In this document: piece by piece, positions 42,875-51,995 of the stretch
How positions within the stretch are numbered: position 1 is the stretch's first letter
Layout: the number at the start of each line of letters is the position of its first letter
NCBI RefSeq assembly: GCF_002024165.1
Contig: NZ_MWQN01000004.1
Coordinates: 868,001 to 932,000 of the forward strand
Length of the DNA stretch: 64,000 nt
DNA from: Embleya scabrispora
GTDB lineage: Bacteria; Actinomycetota; Actinomycetes; Streptomycetales; Streptomycetaceae
Direction: 5' to 3'
Position numbers and translations under genes: made by a program
The notes under the pieces: model-generated
Databases searched by the model: none
What the model saw: only the letters and a program-made list of their open reading frames with translations
What the model was told of the DNA's origin: nothing

Positions 42875-43678
42875 ATGGCCTGGTTCAGAAAGGAACAGTC
42901 GGCGTCGAGTGGATACGACGACGATGAGGGAAGTCGCTTCGCGCAGCCCGGCTTCATCGCATCCGCGCTTGTCATTCTGTTCGTCATCCTCAGTGCCGTC
43001 TATCTCGCCGTCGCGGGAAACGATGGGAAGCCTCGGGCGACCGCGTCGCGGCCCCCGGCCGCGCCCGGAGTCGCCCCGGTGACCCTCGGACCGGTGCGGG
43101 AGGGCGGCGCGCCCGCACCGAAGGGTTGCCCGTTCATTCCGGCCGCCGAGATATCGCGTCCGGTGCAAGCGCCTGCCAACATCACCTGGCAGCCGTTTCG
43201 TACCGTCTCCGTCCCCGCGTCGTCGATCGCTGGGCCGATGATCACCCAGGGCGACGTGGCGCATTGTTATGCCCAGACGCCCACCGGCGCCCTCGTGGCC
43301 ATCGCGCAGATCACCACTCGCTACGCCCTGGCCGAGAACTGGCTCACCGTGGTCAGCCAACAGGTGTTGCCGGGACCAGGGGCGGACGCCTACTCGCTTC
43401 CCCGGATCGAGAAGGAACTGACCTACGGCAGCGCACGTATGCCCGAACCCGGCAGCATGTCGCAGTTCGCGGGATTCAAGTTCGTCAATTACAGCTCCCT
43501 GTCCGCGGCCGTGGAAATCGCCCGCCGCCGTCCCGACGGATCGCTTCAGGCGTTCGTGCACACGGTCGTGTGGAAGGACGGCGACTGGAAGCTGGAGCTT
43601 CAGCCCGACGGCGGCGACTCGCCCACCGGCCGGGATCTGATCTCACTTGAGGGATTCGTTCCCTGGGGGGGCTCGTAG
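42875..43678 (+). CDS. bitopic membrane protein, VirB8-like by position
   Basis: 267 aa. A short acidic cytoplasmic segment is followed by one membrane helix (about 29-48, FIASALVILFVILSAVYLAV) and a 210-residue extracytoplasmic domain with a Pro/Ala linker. Two Cys (KGCPFIP, AHCYAQT) may pair. The single-TM plus exported-domain layout, between pilin-like and VirB6-like genes, fits the assembly-factor VirB8/TcpC position; sequence identity with that family cannot be shown by eye. Confidence 0.86.
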   Translation: MAWFRKEQSASSGYDDDEGSRFAQPGFIASALVILFVILSAVYLAVAGNDGKPRATASRPPAAPGVAPVTLGPVREGGAPAPKGCPFIPAAEISRPVQAPANITWQPFRTVSVPASSIAGPMITQGDVAHCYAQTPTGALVAIAQITTRYALAENWLTVVSQQVLPGPGADAYSLPRIEKELTYGSARMPEPGSMSQFAGFKFVNYSSLSAAVEIARRRPDGSLQAFVHTVVWKDGDWKLELQPDGGDSPTGRDLISLEGFVPWGGS

Positions 43679-43682
43679 CCAC

Positions 43683-45389
43683 GTGATTCGGCACATACGA
43701 CGGCGTGCGCGGGGCAACTCCCCACGCGCTGCCCACAAAACCCGACGCGGTCGGTTCCTCGCGGTCCGCGTGGCCATCGTGGCCGGTCTGCTCATGTCCT
43801 TCTTCGCTCTGCAGAGCGAGCACCCCAGCAGCGCGGTGGATAAGTACGACAAGACGTGTGTGTGGTTCCCGGAGAACGCGGCGGGGTCGACCTGGTCGTT
43901 CTACTGTCCGAGCGACGACAAGACCAAGCCCGAGGACGAGCACGGCCAATGGAGCGTCTTCCAGCTCCTGGGCGGCGATCGCAACACCATGGACTTCGCG
44001 TTGACGAAGTGGCGCTCCGACAAGCTCAACCTGACCGGCAAGGCCCTGGCCGCGGCCGGGCCCCAGAACGTGCCCAACACCTTGACTCGGGAGCAGAACG
44101 AGTCGTTCATGTTGGAGGGCGCGGAGAAGGCGCTGAATCCGTGCGCCATCATGGACGGCAGCTGGGGCGGCGGCGGCGAGAAGCACAACGTCGTCTGCGT
44201 GGACGTCCGCGCGGATCTGGTGGCCAAGAAGCATCCGTGCGCGCGTGCGCCGGAGAAGTCCCGGGCGCTGTGCATCCAGGAGCACGATGTCTGGCTCGAG
44301 TACGCCAAGCCCGCGGCGGGTGACCTTCCGATCTGCGACGCGGGATCCAAGGTGTCGACCTGCCCCGACGCGAACGTCGTCACCCAGAACTCGCAACGCA
44401 AGACCGAGGACGACAACTTCCTCTCCAAGCCCATCACGTTCATCCGTGAGCAGAGCAAGGTCGCCGTCCGGTTGACCCTCCTGTGGTGGGTGACCGCGCC
44501 GGATCCGCTGATCAGCGACGACCACACCGACTGCGACCCGACCAGCGAGAAGCAGACCGACCGCACGAAACCGGTTCCGTGCAGCCGGAACACCACCGAC
44601 TTCCTGACTCGGCACACGAATCCGTTCACGTACTTCCTGGCGCTCGCGTGTGTCATCTTCGCCGGGTTCAAACTCGCGTACACCCGCGACGTGAGCTCGG
44701 TGAAGGACGTCATCAAGGGCACGCTCACCCTCGTCATGGTCACCGGCAGCGCGATCTTCCTGGTGAACGTGGCAGTCAGAGCCTGCCAGGCGTTCACGGA
44801 CTGGATCATCGTGCGCGGGCTCAGTCCGGAGGCCGACGGCACGACCACCTCGCAGAAGGCACTCCAGGGAGCCGCGGACCGATTCGCCCAAAGCCTGGAG
44901 GGCTTCGACTCGTTCGTGCTCTTCCTCCTGGCCGCGTTGATCATCATCGCGTCCAACATGGTCCAGTACTTCTACATGACGGCCCGATTGTTCTTCGTGA
45001 TCGTGCTGACCGGGACTCTGCCGCTGACCGCGGCGGCCACCTCGACGGCGGCCGGCCTGAACCTGTTCCGGCGGCACATCTCGTACTTGGTGGCCTTCAT
45101 CTTCGTCAAGCCCGCCTCCGTGATCATCTTCGTCGCCGGCGCCCGGCTCTGGGCACCGCCGGGCTATGAGGCGCTGGATTACAACGACCAATTCCGGGGC
45201 CTGTTCGTACTCGCCCTCGTCACGCTGGTCGGTCCCGCGACCGTCCGGGTCGTCTTCGCCATGACCGGTCCGGCGGCCGGCTCCAACGCGGCCAACATCG
45301 GTGCGGCCGGTGCCGTCCTCACGGTGGGCGCGAGGAGCGTCGGAGGGGCATCGAACCTGGTGCGGCACCGATCCCAAGGGGGCAACTGA
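43683..45389 (+). CDS. polytopic VirB6/TrbL-like protein with Cys-rich ectodomain
   Basis: 568 aa. An N-terminal signal/TM (about 24-45) precedes a 230-residue exported domain with paired cysteines C59, C75, C154, C172, C186, C197, C218 and C227. A membrane region from about residue 320 onward has six or more helices (PFTYFLALACVIFAGFKLAY, VLFLLAALIIIASNMVQYFY, and so on), the VirB6/TrbL-type channel part. GTG 43683 follows the previous stop by four bases. Its stop overlaps the next ATG (TGATG at 45387-45391). The Cys-rich part is shared with the protein at 48523. Confidence 0.9.
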   Translation: MIRHIRRRARGNSPRAAHKTRRGRFLAVRVAIVAGLLMSFFALQSEHPSSAVDKYDKTCVWFPENAAGSTWSFYCPSDDKTKPEDEHGQWSVFQLLGGDRNTMDFALTKWRSDKLNLTGKALAAAGPQNVPNTLTREQNESFMLEGAEKALNPCAIMDGSWGGGGEKHNVVCVDVRADLVAKKHPCARAPEKSRALCIQEHDVWLEYAKPAAGDLPICDAGSKVSTCPDANVVTQNSQRKTEDDNFLSKPITFIREQSKVAVRLTLLWWVTAPDPLISDDHTDCDPTSEKQTDRTKPVPCSRNTTDFLTRHTNPFTYFLALACVIFAGFKLAYTRDVSSVKDVIKGTLTLVMVTGSAIFLVNVAVRACQAFTDWIIVRGLSPEADGTTTSQKALQGAADRFAQSLEGFDSFVLFLLAALIIIASNMVQYFYMTARLFFVIVLTGTLPLTAAATSTAAGLNLFRRHISYLVAFIFVKPASVIIFVAGARLWAPPGYEALDYNDQFRGLFVLALVTLVGPATVRVVFAMTGPAAGSNAANIGAAGAVLTVGARSVGGASNLVRHRSQGGN

Positions 45390-46888
45390 TGAGCAACATC
45401 ACCAACCAGGACGTCCGTACCTACGGGAACTGGCAGCGGCCGATCTCCCCCGGCCTCGGCCGCCTGGGCTTCATCGGGACCGCGGCAGGCATCGCCGGTC
45501 TGCTGCTGGTCATCCTCGTCATGATGGTCTCCTTCGTCGGCGCGATCATCGTGGGCGTGCTCATCGCCCTGTCGCTGGTGCCGATGATCATGCGGGACAA
45601 ACACGGGCGCAACGGCCTTCAGTGGGCCGTGGCCCGGGTCTCCTGGGGCGCCGGCAAGACGCAGGGAGCCCATCTGTACCGCTCGGGGCCGCTCGGTCGG
45701 ATCCTTCTCGGTACCTGCAAGCTTCCCGGGCTGGCCGCCGGATCCAAGCTCTACGACGCGCACGACGCCTACGGCCGGCCGTTCGCGATCGTCACGATCC
45801 CCGCGACCAACCACCACACCGTCGTGCTCACGTGCAGTGCCGACGGCGCCTCCCTCGTGGATCCCGAGCAGGTGGACATCTGGGTCGCGTACTGGGGCCA
45901 GTGGTTGTCGCAGATCGGCCACGAGCCCGGCCTGGTCGCGGCTTCGGTCACCATCGAGGCGGCCCCGGACACGGGCGAACGACTGCGCAAGGAGATCGAG
46001 TTCAACATGAGCGAGGGTGCGCCCCCGCTCGCCAAGCAGGTGCTGGAGGAGGTCCGTGAGGCCTACGGAACGGGGTCGGCGCAGATGTCGACCCGCGTCG
46101 CGCTCACCTACTCGGGGGCCGCGCGCGGCGCCCGCGCCAAGCGCTCCGCCGAGGACATGGCGGTCGACCTGGGCATGCGCCTTCCCGGCCTGTGCAGCAG
46201 CCTGCAGATGACCGGGGCCGGCCCGGCCCGGCCGATGACCGGTCGGGAGCTGACCGAACTCGTCCGGGTCGCCTACGACCCGAGCGTCGCCACGTTCATC
46301 GACCAGGCCCGTTCCGAGCCGAAAAGCGATCTGCGCTGGGACGACGCCGGTCCGACGGCCACCGAGGAAAGCTGGGGCCACTACCGGCACGACAGCGCCT
46401 TCTCGGTCACCTGGGCGATGTCGGAGGCGCCGCGTGGCGAGGTCTACTCCAGCGTTCTGACCCGCCTGGTATCGCCGCACCCGGACATCATGCGCAAGCG
46501 CGTGACGCTGTTGTACCGGCCGCACGACCCCGCGACCTCGGCCCGGTTGGTCGAACGCGACCGCAAGGACGCCATGTTCAAGGCCAAGCAGTCCAAGCTG
46601 GGCAACGCCCGTGACTCGATCGCGGTGCAGGCGGCCGAACAAGCCGCTCGTGAGGAGGCGACCGGCGCGGGTCTGGTCCGGTTCGCGATGCTGATCACCG
46701 CGACCGTCAACGAGGCGGCGGACATCAAGCTCGCGGCGTCCGCGGTGGACAACCTCACCGCCTCTTCCCGGATTCTCGTCCGACGGGTCTACGGCTCCCA
46801 GGCGTCCGCGTTCGCGGCCGCGCTCCCGCTGGGTCTGGTCCTGCCCAATCACCTCAAGATTCCGCAGACCCTGCGCGAAGCGATGTGA
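45389..46888 (+). CDS. SCO6880-family protein (PrgI/VirB4 N-domain-like)
   Basis: 499 aa. Two adjacent N-terminal TM helices (about 29-66, IGTAAGIAGLLLVILVMMV and GAIIVGVLIALSLVPMI) are followed by a large cytoplasmic region. This is the architecture annotated as 'SCO6880 family', in which a PrgI-like membrane part is joined to a domain resembling the non-ATPase N-terminal part of VirB4. No Walker motifs are present; the ATPase is supplied by the next gene. Start overlaps the VirB6-like stop by one base, so the two are coupled. Confidence 0.93.
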   Translation: MSNITNQDVRTYGNWQRPISPGLGRLGFIGTAAGIAGLLLVILVMMVSFVGAIIVGVLIALSLVPMIMRDKHGRNGLQWAVARVSWGAGKTQGAHLYRSGPLGRILLGTCKLPGLAAGSKLYDAHDAYGRPFAIVTIPATNHHTVVLTCSADGASLVDPEQVDIWVAYWGQWLSQIGHEPGLVAASVTIEAAPDTGERLRKEIEFNMSEGAPPLAKQVLEEVREAYGTGSAQMSTRVALTYSGAARGARAKRSAEDMAVDLGMRLPGLCSSLQMTGAGPARPMTGRELTELVRVAYDPSVATFIDQARSEPKSDLRWDDAGPTATEESWGHYRHDSAFSVTWAMSEAPRGEVYSSVLTRLVSPHPDIMRKRVTLLYRPHDPATSARLVERDRKDAMFKAKQSKLGNARDSIAVQAAEQAAREEATGAGLVRFAMLITATVNEAADIKLAASAVDNLTASSRILVRRVYGSQASAFAAALPLGLVLPNHLKIPQTLREAM

Positions 46889-46940
46889 GCAGGCCCGGTC
46901 ACCGGCACACACAGTTCAGGAACCAAGGGAGTTGAGCCCG

Positions 46941-48521
46941 TTGACGAGTGACACCTCGCTCGGTGGTGGCCCCACCTTCGACCAGTCGGTGTCGGCTCCG
47001 TCGTCGGCGGCGCCCGCCGAACCCCGGGGGCGCCGGGGGCGGAAAGCGAAGAAGCAGGCGGACAAGGGCGCCGACGCGGAGGTTCGGCCGCTGATCCGTC
47101 GCCCCGGGCCGCGCGGCTACCGCGGCTGGGGACAGGGCACGCCAGGGTATGTCGAGACCCCGCCGGAGTGGCGGGGTACGACCGTGCAGGTCTGCGGCCT
47201 GTGGCCGTTCGGGGCCGGTTCGGGCACGCCCGGTGTCGGGGTGCCCCTGGGCCGGTCCCTGGCGGGCGGCGCGACGGTGTGTTGTGACCCGATCAGTTGG
47301 TTCACCCGGGCCAACCTCCTGCTCAACCCCAGTGAGTTCGTGCTGGGCAAGCCCGGTCTCGGCAAGTCCACGATCGTGCGACGGCAGGCCCTGGGGCTGG
47401 CCGGATACGGCGTCAACCCGGTCGTGTTCGGCGACCTCAAGCCGGACTACGTGGACCTCATCCAGGCCCTGGACGGGCAGGTCATCTCGCTGGGACGCGG
47501 ACGCGGCTATCTCAACGTGCTCGACCCCGGAGAAGTGACCGAGGCTGCCGTGCGCCTGCCGCTCAAGGCCCGGCAGGCGCTCCTCGCGGAGGCGCACGGC
47601 CGGCGGCTGAACGCGGTGGCGTCCCTGGTCACCGTGTTGCGCGGACGACCGCCGACCGACCGCGAGGAGAGCATCCTCAACACCGCGTTGACGGTCCTCA
47701 ACGACCGACACGACGGCGTACCGGTGATGAAGGACCTCGTGCGGCTGTTGCAGGACGCGCCCGAGGCCGTCCGCGCGGTGGCCCTCGACCGCGGCGACAT
47801 CGCCCGCTATCGGGACATCACCGAGGACCTGGAGGCGTCGCTGGTGGGTCTCCTGGGTGGCGGCCGGTTGGGCGAGTTGTTCGCGCACCCCACCACCGAG
47901 GCCATGCACCACGACCGCCCGGTCTGCTTCGACGTCAGCAGCATCGACGACTCCGAGGGCCAACTCCAGGCCGCCGCCCTGCTCGCCTGCTGGAGCTACG
48001 GATTCGGCGCGATCTCGGTGGCCCAGGCCCTGGCGGACGCCGGACTGGAGCCGCAGCGGCACTACTTCGTCATCCTCGACGAACTCTGGCGTGTGCTGCG
48101 CGCCGGACGGGGTCTGGTGGACCGGGTCGACGCGCTGACCCGCCTCAACCGTCAGCGCGGTGTCGGCATGGCGATGATCACGCACACCATGTCCGACCTG
48201 TTGGCGTTGCCCGCCGAAGAGGACCGGATGAAGGCCAAGGGCTTCGTCGAGCGTGCCGGCATGGTGATCTGCGGTGGGCTGCCGGCCGCGGAGATGCCGC
48301 AGTTGACCGAGGTCGTGAGCATGACGGAGTCGGAGCAGCAGATCATCACCGACTGGTCCACTCCTCCCTCCTGGGACAGCGAACTGGGAACCGACTCGGC
48401 TCCTCCCGGTCGAGGGAAATTCATGATCAAGGTGGGCGGTCGGCCCGGAATCCCGGTCCAGGTCGAACTCACCCCCTCCGAGTTGCGCATCAACGACACC
48501 AACCGCAAATGGACCACGTGA
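46941..48521 (+). CDS. VirB4/TraC-like conjugation ATPase
   Basis: 526 aa. Walker A is LGKPGLGKST (about residues 134-143) and Walker B YFVILDELWRVLR (about 373-385). Later text RLNRQRGVGMAMITHTMSDL is the typical arginine-finger/sensor region of VirB4-type hexameric ATPases. Normal VirB4 is about 800 aa; here the N-terminal part appears to be in the separate SCO6880-type protein. TTG 46941 with AAGGGAG at 46925-46931 is the best start; TTG 46932 is too close to that site. Confidence 0.93.
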   Translation: MTSDTSLGGGPTFDQSVSAPSSAAPAEPRGRRGRKAKKQADKGADAEVRPLIRRPGPRGYRGWGQGTPGYVETPPEWRGTTVQVCGLWPFGAGSGTPGVGVPLGRSLAGGATVCCDPISWFTRANLLLNPSEFVLGKPGLGKSTIVRRQALGLAGYGVNPVVFGDLKPDYVDLIQALDGQVISLGRGRGYLNVLDPGEVTEAAVRLPLKARQALLAEAHGRRLNAVASLVTVLRGRPPTDREESILNTALTVLNDRHDGVPVMKDLVRLLQDAPEAVRAVALDRGDIARYRDITEDLEASLVGLLGGGRLGELFAHPTTEAMHHDRPVCFDVSSIDDSEGQLQAAALLACWSYGFGAISVAQALADAGLEPQRHYFVILDELWRVLRAGRGLVDRVDALTRLNRQRGVGMAMITHTMSDLLALPAEEDRMKAKGFVERAGMVICGGLPAAEMPQLTEVVSMTESEQQIITDWSTPPSWDSELGTDSAPPGRGKFMIKVGGRPGIPVQVELTPSELRINDTNRKWTT

Positions 48522-48522
48522 C

Positions 48523-49410
48523 ATGGCCGGTCGAAAGCTGCGTGGTCCAGACGCCGGGACGGGATTCGGCGCGCTCGTGGGCCGGTTGGTCCTGGTCCTG
48601 CTCGCGGTGGCCTCGGTGCTCGTGTGGAGCGGTCCGCCCGCACAGGCCACCGATTATCCGAACACCCCCGGCAGTCCGACGATCTGCCTCCAGGTGCCCA
48701 AGGATCTCCAAGGGGTCTTGTTCCGCATCTACTGCCCGGGGCAGATCGCCTTCGACATGTCCAATGACGCCGACGGCTGCAACGGGAGCAGTAGCGAAGT
48801 CCACTACCAGAACATTCCGGACGGCGACATCACCAACGCCCTGCACAACCTGAAGCCTCCGTGGTGCAAGGCGGGAGACGCCAGTTTCCTGGACCACTGG
48901 CTCCTGGAGGGCAAGCACAAAAAGAACGGGCACCCCGATCCCGGGCGGATCGAGGAGAATCCGTGCGACGCGATCCCGAAGGAGAACCGGGCGGGTTGCG
49001 CCGACATCAGACAGTCGAAGTACCAGGATCTCAACACCCACCCGTGCCTGTGGAAGAACCCGGCCACCGGCAAGCCGATCCTCGAGGTCGAGAAACAGTC
49101 GTATTGCCTGCAGGACAATCCCTGGTTCACGGACGGCTACAAACCCCCGGGCCGAGGTGACAAGAACGCCTACGACGCCGGCGACTACTCGGCTCCTCCC
49201 GAGGTCTCGGGACCGCTGATGGAGGGTGCGGGGTGGGTCAGTTGGGCCTGCCTGGTGGGCTGCTTCTTCAGCTCCTTCTGGCTGCTTTTCCAATTCGTCG
49301 GCGCCCGTCGCTCCGGCACGGAGATGGCCCACGGAACCATCTACGTGTTCATCGGAACCCTGATCGTCGGCAGCGCCTCCTCGATCGTTCAATTCATGAT
49401 CGTGCCATGA
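48523..49410 (+). CDS. Cys-rich exported protein with C-terminal TM pair
   Basis: 295 aa. A signal peptide (VLVLLAVASVLVWSGPPAQA) precedes an exported domain with C55, C71, C86, C115, C148, C159, C175 and C195. Two C-terminal membrane helices follow (WVSWACLVGCFFSSFWLLF and IYVFIGTLIVGSASSIV). The Cys-domain aligns with the ectodomain of the VirB6-like protein: YCP, NPC, C-x-D-x-R, HPC and C-x-Q occur in the same order. It starts one base after the VirB4-like stop. Probably a channel-periphery component of the apparatus. Confidence 0.88.
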   Translation: MAGRKLRGPDAGTGFGALVGRLVLVLLAVASVLVWSGPPAQATDYPNTPGSPTICLQVPKDLQGVLFRIYCPGQIAFDMSNDADGCNGSSSEVHYQNIPDGDITNALHNLKPPWCKAGDASFLDHWLLEGKHKKNGHPDPGRIEENPCDAIPKENRAGCADIRQSKYQDLNTHPCLWKNPATGKPILEVEKQSYCLQDNPWFTDGYKPPGRGDKNAYDAGDYSAPPEVSGPLMEGAGWVSWACLVGCFFSSFWLLFQFVGARRSGTEMAHGTIYVFIGTLIVGSASSIVQFMIVP

Positions 49411-49461
49411 CATCCACCCCCCGCGGCGGGCATCGCCGACCATCGAGAGGAGCCTCGTGAC

Positions 49462-51216
49462 GTGAGTGCCACCAATAACAAGCGCGGCCCCAACCCCTAC
49501 GGCGACATGTACATGATCCTCGCCGTCATGGGCGTCCTCATGGCGGTCACCGGGGCGATGTGGGTGGGAGCCACGCTCACCAGGGCCGAGACCGACCTCG
49601 CGCCGCCGCCCCCGCCGATCATCCTGCTCGGCCTGGTGCTGGACAAGTACACGTGGCCGGGCACCGGTGCCACCGTGATCAGCGTCGTCCTGTGCCTGCT
49701 CATGGCCGCCGTCACCGCCGGCGCGACCTATCTCGTGGTGGTCTATCGCCGCCGCCTGCTCGTCATCGATCGTGCCATTCCCTATCTGGCCACCCCACGC
49801 GAACTCGGCGCGTCCACGACCAAGGGTGTGCGGCGCAAGGCGGACCAGTTCGGCGTGTCCCAGACCGAGGCGCCCGGCCTGTACATCGGCAAGACCGTGC
49901 GCCAAGGGCTCGACGTCTGGGGTTCGTGGGAGGACATGCACGTGGACATCTGGGGGCCGCGCACCGGAAAGACCACGTCGCGGGCGATTCCCAACATCGT
50001 CGCGGCGCCCGGTGCGGTGGTCGTCACCTCGAACAAGCGCGACATCGTCGACGCGACCCGGGCCTCGCGGGCCCGGCGCGGCAAGGTCTGGGTGTTCGAC
50101 CCGCAGAACCAGGCCGGCGCCAAACCCACGTGGTACTGGGATCCGCTGTCCTACGTGGGCGGCAGCATCACGCTCGCGGTCAAGATGGCGAGTCGCTTCT
50201 CCGGCATCAACCGACCCGGACACGCGCGCAGCGACGCCTACTTCGAGCCCGCGGCGGAGGACCTGATCGCGCACCTGCTGCTCGCCGCCTCGATCAGCGG
50301 AAAGACCATCACCCAGGTGTTCACCTGGCTCACCCGCCCCACCGACGACACTCCCGAACGCATCCTGCGCGACGGTGGACACCACGCCTCGGCCGACGCG
50401 GTGGATTCGGTGATCACCGCGCCGGATCGCCAGCGCGCCGGTGTCTACGGCACGGCGGCCCAGATCATGTCCTTCCTCGTCGCACCGACGGTGACCGCGT
50501 GGATCGAGCCGGGCGACAACCCCAACCGTCCGGCGTTCGACTACAAGGCGTTCGTGCGCGGCGGGGACACGCTCTACATGCTCTCGGAAGAGACGAACAA
50601 GATGGCCGCTCCCCTGGTGATGGCCTTCACCGCGGCCATCGCCGAGGAGGCCGAGAACACCGGACGCGACTGCCCGGGCGGCCGGTTGCCGATCCCGATG
50701 CTCTTCGTGCTCGACGAGGCGGCGAACGTCTGCCCCTGGAAGGCGTTGCCGGACAAGTACTCGCACTTCGGTTCACGCGGCATCGTGATGATGACCATGC
50801 TCCAGTCCTGGGCGCAGGGCGCCGCGGCGTGGGGTGACGTGGGAATGGCGAAACTGTGGGGCGCGGCCAACGTGCGCGTCTACGGGGGCGGCGTCCTGGA
50901 CACCAAGTTCCTCGGCGACCTCTCGGCCGCCTCCGGCATCTTCGAGCCGGGCACCCGGAGTTACTCCCGCAAGTCGACCGACTTCTTCGAGAGCAACGTC
51001 ACCAAGGGCTCCCGCACCGAGCCCGTGCTCGACGTACCCGACCTGGCGTCCATGCCGCGCGGTCGCGCCTTCGTGCAGTTCAGCGGAGCGAAACCGGCGT
51101 TGATCCGCACGGTCCCGTGGTGGGAGACCGTATACGCCGACGAGATTCGGGCGTCGATCGCCGAATTCGACCCGGGTGCCCAGAACTCGCCCATGGCCCT
51201 GAAGAAGGTTTCATGA
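49462..51216 (+). CDS. VirD4/TraG-like coupling ATPase
   Basis: 584 aa. Two N-terminal TM helices (about 12-36 and 55-88) anchor a cytoplasmic ATPase with Walker A GPRTGKTT near residue 167 and Walker B MLFVLDEAANVCPW near 412. The text VTSNKRDIVDATR and MLQSWAQGAAAWGD is typical of T4SS coupling proteins, which bring the substrate to the channel. GAGAGGAG at 49444-49451 and GTG 49462. With no relaxase in the window, its substrate may be protein rather than DNA (inference). Stop overlaps the next ATG by four bases. Confidence 0.95.
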   Translation: MSATNNKRGPNPYGDMYMILAVMGVLMAVTGAMWVGATLTRAETDLAPPPPPIILLGLVLDKYTWPGTGATVISVVLCLLMAAVTAGATYLVVVYRRRLLVIDRAIPYLATPRELGASTTKGVRRKADQFGVSQTEAPGLYIGKTVRQGLDVWGSWEDMHVDIWGPRTGKTTSRAIPNIVAAPGAVVVTSNKRDIVDATRASRARRGKVWVFDPQNQAGAKPTWYWDPLSYVGGSITLAVKMASRFSGINRPGHARSDAYFEPAAEDLIAHLLLAASISGKTITQVFTWLTRPTDDTPERILRDGGHHASADAVDSVITAPDRQRAGVYGTAAQIMSFLVAPTVTAWIEPGDNPNRPAFDYKAFVRGGDTLYMLSEETNKMAAPLVMAFTAAIAEEAENTGRDCPGGRLPIPMLFVLDEAANVCPWKALPDKYSHFGSRGIVMMTMLQSWAQGAAAWGDVGMAKLWGAANVRVYGGGVLDTKFLGDLSAASGIFEPGTRSYSRKSTDFFESNVTKGSRTEPVLDVPDLASMPRGRAFVQFSGAKPALIRTVPWWETVYADEIRASIAEFDPGAQNSPMALKKVS

Positions 51217-51749
51217 ACGATCCCGACGAATCCGAGCCGCCCGTGGGCCGAGACGACGCGAACGCGGCGCCGCAGCCCGAGAAGATGTTCTTCTCCTCGG
51301 TGGAGGTGTTCGTCACCGAGTATCTGGCGCCGCTGCTCCGCCGCCGGCTCAACCGGTCGCTGGCCGTGTGGTGCCCCAGTTGGTGGGCTCATCCGGAGGC
51401 CGTCGCCCGACTGACGAGCCTGTGGCGGGCCTTCGAATACCTGCGCCGGGACGCGGCGTTGGGCAGTTCGATCTGGTGGACCCACCATGCCGACCCGCAC
51501 CTGCGCGTGCTCATGGATCCCGACATCGGGCCGTTCGCCGTCTGCGATCCCAGGGACGGCCACAGCGGCAGCCCGTTGCCGGCCCTGCCCCTGACCCCCG
51601 TTCCCCCCGGACTGCTCGATCACCCCGGGTTCCGGGTCGAGGGATCGCTGTTCGAGGACATGCGGCGGCGGGACGAGCACGAGGAACCGCGGGAACCGCG
51701 GACCGGATATCCCAAGGACAAGGTCCTGAACAAGAACATCGGCTTCTGA
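51213..51749 (+). CDS. DUF4913-type protein
   Basis: 178 aa, soluble and Trp-rich. SVEVFVTEYLAPLLRRRLN, WCPSWWAHPEAVARLTSLWRAFE and WWTHHADPHLRVLMDPDIGPF are the hallmark segments of the DUF4913 group, found with actinomycete conjugative elements. Function unknown; coupling to the VirD4-like gene (ATGA at 51213-51216) suggests an adaptor for the coupling ATPase. Confidence 0.92.
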   Translation: MNDPDESEPPVGRDDANAAPQPEKMFFSSVEVFVTEYLAPLLRRRLNRSLAVWCPSWWAHPEAVARLTSLWRAFEYLRRDAALGSSIWWTHHADPHLRVLMDPDIGPFAVCDPRDGHSGSPLPALPLTPVPPGLLDHPGFRVEGSLFEDMRRRDEHEEPREPRTGYPKDKVLNKNIGF

Positions 51750-51771
51750 GCCACGAGAAAGGGCAGCCGTC

Positions 51772-51951
51772 ATGGCCGACGAAACCGGCGTCGAAGACAT
51801 CTTGAAATCCGTCTACAACGTCATCGGGGAAACGATGGGCAGGGCGGAGCAGACGATGGACGTGGTGGGTTCGACGTTGCGCCTCGGTGACTACGTCCCG
51901 GGGCTGTCCACCGCCGCCAAGCTGACCAAGGGAATCGCGACCGGGAAATAG
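51772..51951 (+). CDS. 59-aa small protein of T4SS-like operon
   Basis: ATG 51772, preceded by AAAGGG at 51758-51763, opens a 59-aa frame: MADETGVEDILKSVYNVIG, then ETMGRAEQTMDVVGSTLRLG, then DYVPGLSTAAKLTKGIATGK. It is amphipathic and predicted helical, with no Cys or membrane segment. Located between the DUF4913 and wall-hydrolase genes. No family recognised; could be a secreted substrate or chaperone-like partner. Confidence 0.72.
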   Translation: MADETGVEDILKSVYNVIGETMGRAEQTMDVVGSTLRLGDYVPGLSTAAKLTKGIATGK

Positions 51952-51995
51952 CCGGGCCGTTCGTCGAACAACACACAAGGGGCGGGGAAAGGGCG

